DNA of 41,897 nt from Rhizaria sp. SCN 62-66 (Eukaryota; Rhizaria, unplaced), in the NCBI GenBank assembly GCA_001724265.1, contig MEDY01000271.1, positions 1 through 41,897 of the forward strand, in the 5' to 3' direction. Below, one piece after another: positions 27,302 through 37,384 of this stretch (the first letter of the stretch is position 1; each line of letters begins with the position of its first letter). A model generated the notes under the pieces. It saw only the letters and a list, made by a program, of their open reading frames with translations, was not told the DNA's origin and made no database searches. A program made the translations under genes and the position numbers.

Positions 27302-30300
27302 ATGTTTTCGTTCTCCTCTAACGCGAACGCCAACAACAACTCTGGTTCACACAACCCTGGCCAGCAGCAGCCTCCGCAGCAGCCTCCGGGCATGAGCACC
27401 CCAGGCAGCCGTTCCCTGGACAGCCCCTACGGCCCGCCGTCGCCGCCCACGGGCGCGGCGCCGGCCTTGCTGCCGGCCTCGACCTCCTCTTCGGCCGGCT
27501 TCGCGGCCCACAGCGGCGGCCACACGGTCGTGCCCCCGCCCCACGACAGCCGTGACCCGCCGGCGTCAGCGTACGGCGGCGGCGACGAGCCCTACGGCGG
27601 CGGCGGCGGCGGCGGCGGCGACCGCGAGCCCCGCGACAGCGTCAACGCGTGCCGCTTTAACGCTACTGCCACGTCGCTTTGCGTGGGCTCCTCGCGCGGC
27701 TACCGGGTGTACGCGCTTGCGCCGTTCCGCCTCGCCTTCGACCTGCCCGCGCCCGACGCGGGCATCGCGGAGATGCTGTACGTGTCCTCGCTCCTCGCGC
27801 TCACCGGCGCGCCAGCCGACGCGGCCGGCGCGCTCGGCGGCGGCGGCGGCGCCGCCGCAGGGTCCGGCGGGACCGCGGGTGGCGCGGGCGGGGCCGGCGG
27901 CGGCGGCAGCGGCAGCGGCGGCGCGGGCGGGTCGACGACGTCCTCGCGCGAGGTCCGCATCTACGACGCGCTGCAGAACAAGGAGCTGTGCCGCCTGCTC
28001 TTCGTCTCTGTGGTGTTGGCCGTGCGCATCACGGGCACGCGCCTCGTCGTGGTGCTGGCGCACAAGATCCACGTGTTCGACATGCGCACGATGCGGCAGC
28101 TGCTCTCGCTCGCCACCGCGCCCAACGAGGCTGGCGCCGTCGCGCTTCACGACCCGCAGGCCGTGCGCATGCAGGACGACTTCCTCGCGCGCGTCTCGGC
28201 CGCCGCCGCCTCCCCCGCGCTCGGCCCTAACGCCACGCCCACCGCCGCGGGTCCTACTGCCGCCGCCTCCGCGCCCTCCGGCGCGACCCCCTCAGCGACT
28301 GCAGCTGCGGCGACGGCTGCGGGCGCGAGCGCGCGGTGGCAGCCGCCTGTGCCGGCGTTGTGCGCGTCCACGGCGCCCGAGGAGCGCCTGCTGCTGGCCT
28401 ACCCCGCGCCGCCCTCCGCGGCCGCCGCCTCCTCCGCCGCGACCGGCGCGGGCCAGGGCCAGTCCGGCGGCGGCGACGGCGACGGCGCGGCTGGTCTGGC
28501 GTCGGCGGCGGTGGGCGACGTGGCGATCGTGGATCTGGGTTCGCTGCAGACGCTCAACACGGTGCGCGTGTCGACGCACCGCGTGCGGCACTTGGCTTTC
28601 GGCGCCGCGGGCCGGCTCCTCGCCGTGGCCTCGGAGCGCGGCACGCTCATCCGCGTCGTGCCGCCGCTCGCGGGGCCTGGCGCCGTCGTCGCCACCTTCC
28701 GCCGCGGCACGTCTGCGGCCGCAATTAACACGCTCGCTTTCTCGCCGTCGGGCGCGTTCCTGGCCGCCACCTCGGTGGGGTCCAAGGCGCTGCACGTCTT
28801 CGCGCTCGCAAACATCAGCGCGATCGGCAGCAACGCCGCGGCCGCCCCTGCTCCGGCGGCGGCGGCGGCGGCTCCTGCACCCGCTCCCGCTGCGGCCGCC
28901 GACGGCGCGGCCGCCGCGGGCAGCGGCAGCGGCAGCGGCGGCATGGGGTCGTATCTCTCGGCGGCCTTCTCCTCGGCCTCGACGTCGGTCTCATCCTTCT
29001 TCTCCTACTCGTCCTCGACGCTTAAGTCCTCGCTGGCGAACCTTTCCGCGTCGGTCGCCTCGGCCATCGACGTCCCCCGTGCGTACGCGCTCACGCACCT
29101 GCGCTCCACGGGCGGGCCCGTCGCCGTCGCCTTCACCGACAACACCGCCGTCGCCGTCGTCACCGCCGACGGACGCCTCTACCGCTACACCATCGCGCCC
29201 GCCGCCGACTGCGCCGGCGCCGCCGCGGGCGCCACGGGCGGCGCCGCTGCTAATGCCGGTGCAGGGGCCGGGGCGACGGGTGGCGTGTTGTTGCCACTGA
29301 GCGAGTATAGCGTGCTCAAGGCGGCCTCGAGCAGAGAGCCTGAGTTCATCGTTTCGCTCCACGCCGCGCCCGCCGCCGCTGTGCCCGGGAACACTGCCCC
29401 TGCGCCTGCCGCCGCCTCTGTCGCCGCTTCTGCTGCCCCCACCTCCGCGCCTGCGGCTGTGCCCGGCAGCGCGAGCAGCGGCGCTCAGAAGCCCTCCTCT
29501 TGGATCTCCGGCTCCAGTGCCATCGCCAGCGCCAGTGCGGCGGGCGGCGCGACGCCCGAGGGCTGGGAGGACGATGGCGCCGACGACGACGTCGCTGAGG
29601 CCCGCAAGGCCGTCTCCCACGCCAGCGCCAGCGCCAACAGCAGCTCTGCGGGCAAAGGCAGCGAGGCCGTGAGCCCCGAGGGCGCCTCGTCGCTGGGCTA
29701 CGGCGTCAGCCAGGGTCACGGCCGCGGCCACAGCGCGGGCGGCTTCGAGGACGACGAGGACGCCGAGTCCGTGGACCTGGTCGTCCCCATCAACATGCCC
29801 GTGCCCACCGCGGCCGAGACCGCCGCGGCGGCCGGCGTCGGCCTCGCCCTGGCCGAGAGCAACAGCAATGGCGCTACGGCCCCCGCGTCGCCGCCCCTGC
29901 GCGCTGTGGCGCCCGGCGCGGTGATCACGGTCGCGCAGTCGCCCGAGCTGGCGCCTGCGCCGGCCCCCGCGGCCGCGCCCGCGCCCGTCGTCCCCGCGCT
30001 CACGGGCCCGGGGCTCGACTCGGACGCTGAGTCCGACGCCGACGCCGACAACACCGCCGCTGCCACTATGCGCAAGGCGAAGGGCAACGCCAACGCCGGC
30101 GACGCCGCTGCGGCGACTGCGGACGACGACGTCGTGGCGGCCGAGGGGCTGGGCGACAGCACCGGCAAGACCGAGTCCGAGGCCGCGGCCGCCGCCTCCG
30201 ACGCCGCGCTCGCCCTCGCCAGCAACGGCAACGTCGCGGTCGCTCCTCTCATTACCTCTGCCGCTGCCAGCGCCAAGAAGGATGTGGACAACGAGGAGCA

Positions 30301-30772
30301 CAAGGGAGCCGTCTCAATCACGACTCCTCCCATCACGTCCACTGCTTCCGCTGCCGCCGCCTCTGCTGGCCTGGCCAAGCCCGCCGCCTCCGAGGCCGAC
30401 GCCAGCATCGGCGCCTCCACCGGCGCCGGTGCCGCGGGCGCTGTGTCGGTTGGCGACGACGCGTCGGGCTCGCCCGTCGTCTCGGAGGTTTCCCCCGCAG
30501 GCTCTGACGCCGCGCCCGCCGGCGAGGCCGTGACCGCGGTCCCCACGCCCGCGCCCGAGGCCGATACTGAGGCCGAGGCTGAGGCTGAGGATGCTGTCAG
30601 CGCTGTTAGCGGCAAGACCGGCAATAGCGCCCACACTGGCTCCAGCTCTGGCCCCTCGGTCAACTCTGGCGCCGAGAGCGCGGCGAGCAAGGACGACGCG
30701 TGGATGACCGCCGGCTCCGACCACAGCGGCAACGGCAAGAACAAGAAGAAGAAGGGCAAGAAGGGACGCTAA
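27302..30772 (+). CDS. ATG18: PROPPIN beta-propeller protein (Atg18/WIPI family) with long tail
   Basis: A 1156-aa protein. Residues ~115-680 form the seven-bladed WD40-type propeller of PROPPINs, which bind PI3P and PI(3,5)P2 on phagophore, endosome and vacuole membranes. Diagnostic segments are SRGYRVYAL, VSVVLAVRITGTRLVVVLAHKIHVFDMR, RGTLIRV, and the lipid-binding FRRGT (F466 R467 R468 G469). VPRAYALTHL and VVTADGRLYRYTI of the last blades follow. Three loops are expanded: a poly-Gly loop (~178-213), an Ala/Ala-Pro loop (~273-357), and the loop after FRRG (~512-592). The last corresponds to the membrane-inserting 6CD loop and contains many Ser, Phe, Tyr and Leu. Residues ~684-1156 are an Ala/Ser/Asp-rich disordered tail ending in a Lys-rich KNKKKKGKKGR. 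Family members usually end just after the propeller (about 350-500 aa). It is a single exon with TAA stop. Assignment to a specific paralogue (Atg18, Atg21 or Hsv2 type) is not possible. Confidence 0.92.
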   Translation: MFSFSSNANANNNSGSHNPGQQQPPQQPPGMSTPGSRSLDSPYGPPSPPTGAAPALLPASTSSSAGFAAHSGGHTVVPPPHDSRDPPASAYGGGDEPYGGGGGGGGDREPRDSVNACRFNATATSLCVGSSRGYRVYALAPFRLAFDLPAPDAGIAEMLYVSSLLALTGAPADAAGALGGGGGAAAGSGGTAGGAGGAGGGGSGSGGAGGSTTSSREVRIYDALQNKELCRLLFVSVVLAVRITGTRLVVVLAHKIHVFDMRTMRQLLSLATAPNEAGAVALHDPQAVRMQDDFLARVSAAAASPALGPNATPTAAGPTAAASAPSGATPSATAAAATAAGASARWQPPVPALCASTAPEERLLLAYPAPPSAAAASSAATGAGQGQSGGGDGDGAAGLASAAVGDVAIVDLGSLQTLNTVRVSTHRVRHLAFGAAGRLLAVASERGTLIRVVPPLAGPGAVVATFRRGTSAAAINTLAFSPSGAFLAATSVGSKALHVFALANISAIGSNAAAAPAPAAAAAAPAPAPAAAADGAAAAGSGSGSGGMGSYLSAAFSSASTSVSSFFSYSSSTLKSSLANLSASVASAIDVPRAYALTHLRSTGGPVAVAFTDNTAVAVVTADGRLYRYTIAPAADCAGAAAGATGGAAANAGAGAGATGGVLLPLSEYSVLKAASSREPEFIVSLHAAPAAAVPGNTAPAPAAASVAASAAPTSAPAAVPGSASSGAQKPSSWISGSSAIASASAAGGATPEGWEDDGADDDVAEARKAVSHASASANSSSAGKGSEAVSPEGASSLGYGVSQGHGRGHSAGGFEDDEDAESVDLVVPINMPVPTAAETAAAAGVGLALAESNSNGATAPASPPLRAVAPGAVITVAQSPELAPAPAPAAAPAPVVPALTGPGLDSDAESDADADNTAAATMRKAKGNANAGDAAAATADDDVVAAEGLGDSTGKTESEAAAAASDAALALASNGNVAVAPLITSAAASAKKDVDNEEHKGAVSITTPPITSTASAAAASAGLAKPAASEADASIGASTGAGAAGAVSVGDDASGSPVVSEVSPAGSDAAPAGEAVTAVPTPAPEADTEAEAEAEDAVSAVSGKTGNSAHTGSSSGPSVNSGAESAASKDDAWMTAGSDHSGNGKNKKKKGKKGR

Positions 30773-32011
30773 AGTGGCGATTAGTCAAGTTGGCTGTGCT
30801 GTTTTCTGTTGATCTCGCCTTGTCACTTCATCGAGTGTCATTGTCTTGCCCACGCGTTGATCTTGCTCTGGTTCGATGAGCTGAGTTTCTGTTCACAAAA
30901 GTAACATGTTTGTTTCTTCCTGTACCTGTTTAGTTTGTCATTAGTCACCAGTCGTAGTCGTAGATAGGGTATTTTCTTTTGGATTTCAAGTATGAGGACA
31001 AAAACCAACTTCGAACAACTCACAAAGACCCCAAAAGACACAGCACGCGTTGACAAAACACGCGTTCCTTTCCTTCTTTCACAGCATGAGCAACAAAGCC
31101 TTTTACTTTCGTGTCACTGAACTTGTCGCACGAGCATCATGATCATCTTGTTCTATGTTTTCTTTTCAACAACTAAAAACAAACAACAACCCCCACAACA
31201 GCAAACAAAAAATATGTTTTACAAAACAAAAACCAACCTCGGGACTGTCACCATTGACAACCGCGGGGAACACTTGTACACAATAATAGCAACAACAACT
31301 GCAACTGCAATTGCAATTACGCCTTGATTCTCGTCGCTCTGCTTGTGAGCAGAGTCTGGAGGACTAGCGGCGTCTGTGTCAGAATATTGCACATGGCATC
31401 ACACGTCAAATCGCAAGAGCGCTTTCGATGTGCGATATCTTAAAAGAACTCCTAAGTAGTCACAAACTTACCTTCAATAGCCTAATATTAAAACTCCATC
31501 TAAACTTCCTCGTACGCAATCGTACGCAACATCCGAAATACACGAACAACTTAAAATTGTCATATTCGACGCAGACGTAGGTAAGATCTGTTATATGAAA
31601 GAAGTTTGTATGATGTTGACGCGTGTGCAAAAGGGTGGTTCATTATAGTCCTCATCACATCACACGCAACAATAAACATAAACAGCGACGTCGCTAACAC
31701 TCACTGAGATTGACTCGCTCGTGCGAAACCCTCGATGTAAACAATGAACAGAACAGGACAAGCAAAACATGGGCAGAAACTGGGATACAATCGTCAGTAT
31801 TGTCTTGAAATACACAGGTACAAAAAGTACATGTCGAATACAAGAAAAATTCAAACATGGTAAAATACAAATAGTTGTTTACAGCAGCCGATTTCAACAC
31901 GGTGCATGTGAGTGAACACAATGTGACAACGAGTAGCAGGGGCTTAACAGCAGCTACACGGCACGTGCATCCACAACAGGCATTTCCAAGAATCTAAGTA
32001 TGCGTGCTCCT
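30773..32011. other. Convergent 3' intergenic region
   Basis: It lies between the PROPPIN gene (+) and the VHS-GAT gene (-). It is AT-rich, with A/C-rich simple sequence around 31170-31215, GCAACT-type hexamer repeats at about 31289-31318 and a 10-bp tandem repeat at 31511-31530. AATAAA at 31671-31676 (+) is ~900 bases past the PROPPIN stop. I see no gene in it. Confidence 0.55.
31511..31530. repeat. Two tandem copies of CGTACGCAAY
   Basis: Two adjacent 10-bp units differing only in the last base. Each contains the palindrome CGTACG. Intergenic, function unknown. Confidence 0.7.
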
Positions 32012-33994
32012 TTACATATTGGCGAAGTTCAGGAAGGGGTCGTCGAACGCCCCCGCCTGCTGCTGCTGCTGCTGTTGCTGTGGCTGAGGCTGCGACCGCG
32101 GCTTAAACTGCTGTTGCTGTGATGGCGCGCCGCCGAACGACGTGTCGGCAAGCAGCGACGCGAGGTCGATCAACCCCGGGTCGCCGCCGCCGCTCTGGTC
32201 GCCGCCGCCCCCCGGGGCGGGCGCGGCCGCGGGCGCGAGCGCGGGCGACGGCGCCAGAGACGCGCGCGAGGGCCGACGGACGCCGCCGGACGCGGGGGGC
32301 GCGGCCAGCACGCCCACGGTCACCGCCACGGTCGTCGCGGGCACCGGGACCGCGCCCGCGCCGAGGCTCGAGCTCGACGCAGACGCGGACGCGAAGGAAG
32401 AGGGGGCAGAAGCGGGTGGGGCGGCACTGGAGCCGCTGGCGCCGGCGAAGGCGAGCATCGCGAACGGGTCGCCGTCGTCCTGCTTCGGCTTGGCGGGGCT
32501 CGCGGCCGCCTGCACCGGCTGCGGCGCCGCGGCGTAGGCCGGCGCGGGCGCAGTGTCGTGCAGAGGCGCGCGGATGCGGAAGTCGTTGACCTGCGTATGT
32601 GTGCGTGTACGTGGGTGTGCGAGAAACGCAACAAGGTAAATAGTGGATATTGGTGAGACTTTAAACACAAAAGCAGGGAATAGTGACAGAGAAAAACCTC
32701 CGCCGGCGTGATCAAAATATCATTGATATAGTGAGTGTCCTTGACGCACCTGTCCGTTCTGCCGCGCGCGGAGGTCCTGCTCGGCGAGGCCGCGGTAGTT
32801 GCGGACGACGCTGCCGCTGGCGTCGCGCTCGACGTCGCCCAGCGCGGCCGGGACGATGCCGCCCTGCGATGTGCGCCGCGAATGCGACTGCGGCAGCGGC
32901 TGCTGCTGCGGGGACGACACCGCAGAGCCCGCGGCGGAGCCGGGCGCGGAGCCCGAGGGTGCGAAGCCCGAGGGTGGGGGCGCTAGGGCTGGCACGGTCA
33001 CGACTGTGACGGGCAGCATCGCCGGGATCGTCGCCGTCAGCCCAGTCTGGAACAGCGGCGCCGTGGGCCGGTCCGCGCTAGCGGCGGCCGCGATGGCCGT
33101 GGCGGCGTCCTGGCGCGGCGGCGCGACGAGGTGGCCGCGCGAGTTGACGGCGGCCGTGCCCTTGATGACGGCGTCGTAGTACTCGTCCGCCGCGCGCAGG
33201 CCCTCGTTCGCCGCGGGCAGCTCCGCAAACTGCACGTCTGTGGCGCCCGGCGAGCCCAGAACGCGCTCGATCTCCTTGATCTTGATGCGGACTGCGCGCA
33301 CTACGGGCATCGCGATGTCGGACTTGGCCAGCTCGTCGGCGCTGGCGCAGGCGTTGATCACGTCCACGAGCATCGTCGCCGACTCGGCCGCCGCGCGCGC
33401 CAGCGGGTCCGTCAGCGCCGTCGCGAGCGGGATCGGCAGCTTGGTGCGCACGACCGAGAGCGACTCGGGCGGCGCGAGGTCAATTGGCGGCCGCCGGTCG
33501 TCCTCGGTCATGGCAGGGAACGTGGCGCCAGACAGCGACAGCGAGCGGTTCGCCTCGCGGAAGGCGGCCAGCTGCGGGTCGTTGTGGAACACATGCGCCC
33601 AGCGCTGGATGGCGCCCAGGAGGTCATCGCAGAAGGCGATGCACTCGACGTCGGTGACGGGGCCGCCGCCGAAGAGGTGCCGCTTGTGGGGCTCGCGGAT
33701 CGACTTGGGCAGCGCGGCCGTCAGCGCGGACATGAACTCCTCCGTGGCGACCATGGGGCGCGAGCGCGGGCAGGACTCGACGACGGCCTTGAGCAGGCGC
33801 ACGGCGTTGATGCCGACGCGCGGGGACGCCTTGAAGCGCGGCTTGAGCGCCTTGAGCAGGGCGTGAGTGAGCTGGGGCTGCTTCTTGACCACGTCGACGA
33901 TTTCGAACACGGTCGTCCAGTCGGGTTCACGCAGAAGGTCGTGCGTGGCCATGCCGACGCGGCCTTTAATCCACTCCTCGGTTTGCCTAATCAT
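32012..33994 (-). CDS. TOM1: VHS-GAT domain endosomal adaptor (TOM1/TOL type)
   Basis: Exon 1 33994-32750 and exon 2 32590-32012 join in phase 0 to give 607 aa ending in TAA. Residues ~1-145 are a VHS domain (IKGRVGMATHDLLREPDW, then FEIVDVVKKQ and LKALKPRF helices). Residues ~190-280 are a GAT three-helix bundle (ATMLVDVINAC...RAVRIKIKEIERVLGS), which binds ubiquitin and ARF/Tollip-type partners in TOM1 and GGA proteins. No GAE ear or FYVE finger is present, which argues against GGA and HRS. The C-terminal ~200 residues are disordered with a Gln tract, DPF motifs at 455-457 and 599-601, and LIDLASLL as a weak clathrin-box candidate. DPF motifs bind adaptor appendages, so a role in sorting ubiquitinated cargo is likely. 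The ATG at 33994 is the first in frame after an AT-rich pyrimidine tract. The frame is open upstream, and TTAG just inside it could be an acceptor for an earlier exon. Confidence 0.9.
32057..32080 (-). repeat. CAG/CAA tract (eight Gln)
   Basis: Eight CTG/TTG triplets on the + strand encode eight Gln near the C-terminus of the VHS-GAT protein, between two other Gln-rich patches. Confidence 0.9.
32591..32749 (-). other. Spliceosomal intron (phase 0) in the VHS-GAT gene
   Basis: Donor GTGCGTC directly after an AACGGACAG exon end; acceptor CATACGCAG before GTCAACGACTTC. The 159-base intron is AT-richer than the exons. Reading through gives a stop after nine codons, and removing it joins NGQ to VNDFRIRAP in an open frame with DPF motifs. 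Confidence 0.88.
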
Positions 33995-34689
33995 GAACAA
34001 AAAGTAAAAGGAGCAAGGAGAGATTCGCGAGAAAAGAAGGGGCGCGTGCAGATTGTGGTGAGAAAGGAGTGTGGCTAGGGAGATCGTGGGAAATATCGGA
34101 GATAGTTGACATGTTGTAAGGTGCAGTGGACGTACATTGTAGCGGCTAAAGTGGTTTTAGAACTAAAACGGCCTACTGGAAGGAAAGAATAGAACAAAAC
34201 GTGAGGAAAAGTGAGCGGAGATTCTCAGCCACAAGTGACGTGGCGTGCGATCAACCAGCAATGCATATTAACACCAAGGATATCAAGCACACTGTATCGT
34301 CATTCGCAAGTGTCATTTTATATCATTGGCTTTGTGGTTATGATCTCTATATCTACATTAATTAAAACTCAAAAATGTGCACATAGACGTCAATCTAGCT
34401 TTAGCTCTGATCATCGCCATGTCAAGGCAGGCACACAGTCTCCTCGCTAAACCTCCGGTTAGCGTCCCCACACAACGTCGTCTTTGATACGTGCTCTGTG
34501 ACGCAACTATTCTCACCAACAAGCTAATTTTATTGTCCTGGTGTCTCTCATTATCACCCTAGCGCCTCCATCCAGCTCAGTCTCGGCTGAGAGCACTTCG
34601 CAATAGTCCAAAGCGTCTATCGATCGTTCCTCTGACTTTGCCCTTCGCTCGGCCTCGTCGCTTTTGACGCTGCCCCGCTCGATTGCCAT
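33995..34689. other. Divergent intergenic region, likely two promoters
   Basis: It separates the VHS-GAT gene (-) and ALG1 (+). Its middle (34250-34400) is AT-rich. A pyrimidine-rich leader precedes each ATG. One TGACGTGG lies at 34236-34243. No gene or RNA was recognised. Confidence 0.55.
34236..34243. promoter_or_regulatory. TGACGTGG (bZIP-type core)
   Basis: About 242 bp from the VHS-GAT start and 447 bp from the ALG1 start. It matches the 8-mer in the PROPPIN upstream region. Function is inferred only. Confidence 0.25.
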
Positions 34690-36157
34690 ATGCTGTCCCC
34701 CACTGTTTTGGTTCTGGTTGCCGGCGCCGCCGCGCTGCTGCTGCTGCGCTTCATCTACTGCGGCCGCGTCTCGCGCCCGCGCCGCGTCACAGTGCTCGTG
34801 CTCGGCGACATCGGCCGCTCGCCGCGCATGCAGTACCACGCGCAGTCTCTCTCTCGCGCGGGCTTCCACGTCGACCTGGTCGGGCTTGCCGGCGCGGCGC
34901 CGCACCCTGACACGCTGAACGATCCGCGCATCACACTGCACGCGCTGGCGCCGTTCGCGCCCGAGGCGGTCCCGGGTCTCCGCGCGCTCGCCGCCTCGCG
35001 CGCCCTGCCCGCGCGCGCGCTGCTGCTCGCCGCCAAGGCCGCCGCGCAGTTTGCGCTGCTCTTCTACACGCTGCTGCTGGGCGTGCCGCGGCCGCGCCTG
35101 GTGCTTGTGCAGTCGCCGCCCGCCATCCCCGTCGTGCTCGTCGCGCGCCTCACTTCCTGGCTCGTCGGCGCGCGCCTCGTCATCGACTGGCACAACTTGG
35201 GCTACTCGATCCTCGCGTTGGGCCCGCTCGGCCGCCGCGCGCCCGCGCTGGTGGCGCTGGCGCGGCGCGTGGAGCTCCTAGGTGGCCGCCTCGCCGACGG
35301 GCACCTCGCCGTCACCGCCGCCCTGGCGGGCTTCCTCGTCGAACAGCGTGTCGTGGATAAGCTAAGCCGCGTCGCCGTGGTCCACGACCAGCCCGCGCGC
35401 GTGTTCACGGAGCTGGCCCCCGCCGCGGGCGCCGTGCAGCGGAAGCACGAGCTATTCCTGGCGCTCGAGCGCGAGAACACGCTCGAGGGGCTCGACCGCG
35501 ACTGGTACAATGCGCTCGTCCCCTCCGCCTCTAGCAGCAGCAGCGCGGACAGCAAGAGCGCGGGCAACGCGGGTGACGGCGAGTATGACGAGGTGACGAT
35601 GGTGTCGCGCCGGCACGCGCGCACGGGCGCGGTGACGCTGCGGCCGGACCGCCCCGCCGTGGTCGTCAGCGGCACCTCGTGGACCGAGGACGAGGACTTC
35701 GACATTCTGCTCAACGCCGCCGTCGCGCTCGACGCCGCCATCGCCGCGTCGCGCTCTGGCAACAGTGACAGCAGCAATGACAACAGCGGCGCGGCGCTGC
35801 CGGACGTGCTTATTGTGGTGACCGGCCGCGGCCCGCGCAAGGCGCACTTCGTGGCGGCCTTCGCGGCGGCGCGGCTGCGGCACGTGCGCTTCACGACGGT
35901 GTGGCTTCGCGCCGCCGACTACCCGCGGCTGCTGCGCGCGGCCGACGTGGGCGTGTCGCTGCACTACTCCTCCTCGGGGCTTGACCTGCCGATGAAGGTC
36001 GTTGACATGTTCGGCGTCACGCTGCCCGTCTGCGCCGTCGGCTTCGCGTGCCTGGCCGAGCTCGTGCAGCACGGCCGCAACGGACTCGTGTTTGCCGACG
36101 ATAAGGAGCTCGCCGCGCAGCTGCGCACGCTGCTCACGGGTTTCCCCAGCAACAGCA

Positions 36158-36208
<51 letters not shown>

Positions 36209-36435
36209 ACGCCGAGAGCGAGGGCGGCAACGGCAGCGGCAACGGCAGCGGCAGTAAGAGCGGTGACGCGAGCGGCAGCAGCGCGATTGCGGGTGCGACA
36301 CTCAAGAGCATGCGCGCGGTGCTGCGGCGCCGCGTCGACGAGTGCCAGTGGCAGGCCAACTGGGAAAAGTGCGCCGTGCCGGCCCTCCTCACCGAGGGCG
36401 GCGCGGGTGAGGGCAAGGCTGAGGCCGGCAAGTGA
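34690..36435 (+). CDS. ALG1: ALG1, chitobiosyldiphosphodolichol beta-mannosyltransferase
   Basis: Adds the first mannose (beta-1,4) from GDP-mannose to GlcNAc2-PP-dolichol on the cytosolic face of the ER, an early step of N-glycan precursor synthesis. The protein has 581 aa against about 450-465 in yeast and human. An N-terminal membrane anchor (residues ~4-24) precedes the GT-B fold. Family motifs are DWHNLGYSI (166-174), GTSWTEDEDFDILL, the GRGPRKAHF turn, the WLRAADYPRLLRAADVGVSLH stretch and the donor-site SSSGLDLPMKVVDMFG (427-442), then LVQHGRNGLVF. The extra length comes from a Ser/Asp/Gly-rich insert at about 278-305 and a C-terminal insert (~488-540) of Gly-Asp and Gly-Ser repeats, just before a basic end helix with ECQWQANWEK. 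It is a single exon. All landmark motifs are intact, so activity is expected. Confidence 0.96.
36160..36207 (+). repeat. (GGCGAC)8 perfect hexamer array
   Basis: Eight perfect GGCGAC units encoding (Gly-Asp)8 in the C-terminal insert of ALG1, followed by Asn/Gly/Ser repeats from related GGCAAC/GGCAGC units. It is in frame and length-variable in principle. Confidence 0.92.
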
Positions 36436-37384
36436 GCTGTGTCACCCTTAGGTTCAGAATCTTTCGAGGACGTGTAAGATTGCTCAGTGGCTTATCCGAA
36501 TGGACAGATGTCGCCTTATTATTATCATATGTTATAATGTTGTGTCAACTCGGTCGTAATCGAATACAGTGTAATTCATGTGATCATTTACAGGCAGGTA
36601 ACATTATGAAGTGTACGGCTTGCTGAGATAGTTACAGTCAAATATGGTCATATTAGTTCGGATTTGTCGGAAGCAACAAAACTTTGTATTCAAGAGAGCT
36701 ACATAACTGCTATGAAAAGCAAAAAGTTTAACGTGCAGGCAACAGATGTGCAACTGCGTTGGCTAAGTGGAAAAGCAAGCGTACGCATGGGATTGCATGA
36801 TAAGCCGGCCCTCGCACGAGACAAGCGTTGTGTCTTTGAACGCAAGAGTCAACTACAAAAATCGAAACTTGGACAAGGCACAATGCGGGTATGAGTCGCG
36901 GCTGTAGCTGCAGGAGCAGCAGTGCGGCGGACTCAATTGATGGCCGTAGAGAGAAAGCCTTGGTCTGTGTAGAGAAGTCGAGTGAAGCCAAAGAGCAACG
37001 AATGAAGTGAGTGATTTGATCGAGAGACAGAAGTAAAAACGATGTTCTTCTGTGGTTAATAAAGAGTTGGTTGATTGAAAAGGGTAATATCTTCTCAGCC
37101 TGCGCGGCCGCATTCCATGTTAGTCTGCAGCGCGATGGAGTTCAAGCCTGGCATAAAGAAAGTTTTGTCTTGGCACAGGGAACGACACCTACGAATATCG
37201 AGAAAGAATTCGAGGAGTAGTTATAAGCGCCCCCAATGGCACAGCATCTCTCTCGCAAGAGATTGGCTGAAGACCGTTGGTAGTTTTGAGGGGTCGTTTT
37301 GACTAAAAGTGCGGAATACAGGAAGTAGAACGTACGATTTGTTTGCTCAATGAGCCGAATACAACAACATCAGCGACAAATGGT
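36436..37384. other. Convergent 3' intergenic region
   Basis: It lies between the 3' ends of ALG1 (+) and EMC5 (-), AT-rich, with stops in all frames at short intervals. An AATAAA at 37058-37063 (+) is over 600 bases beyond ALG1's stop. I see no gene in it. Confidence 0.55.

Noticed and set aside
2818-31412. Shared 13-mer CACACGTCAAATC in two intergenic regions (2818 and about 31401)
   Set aside because: Several exact 13-base matches are expected by chance in a window of this size, and the flanks differ.
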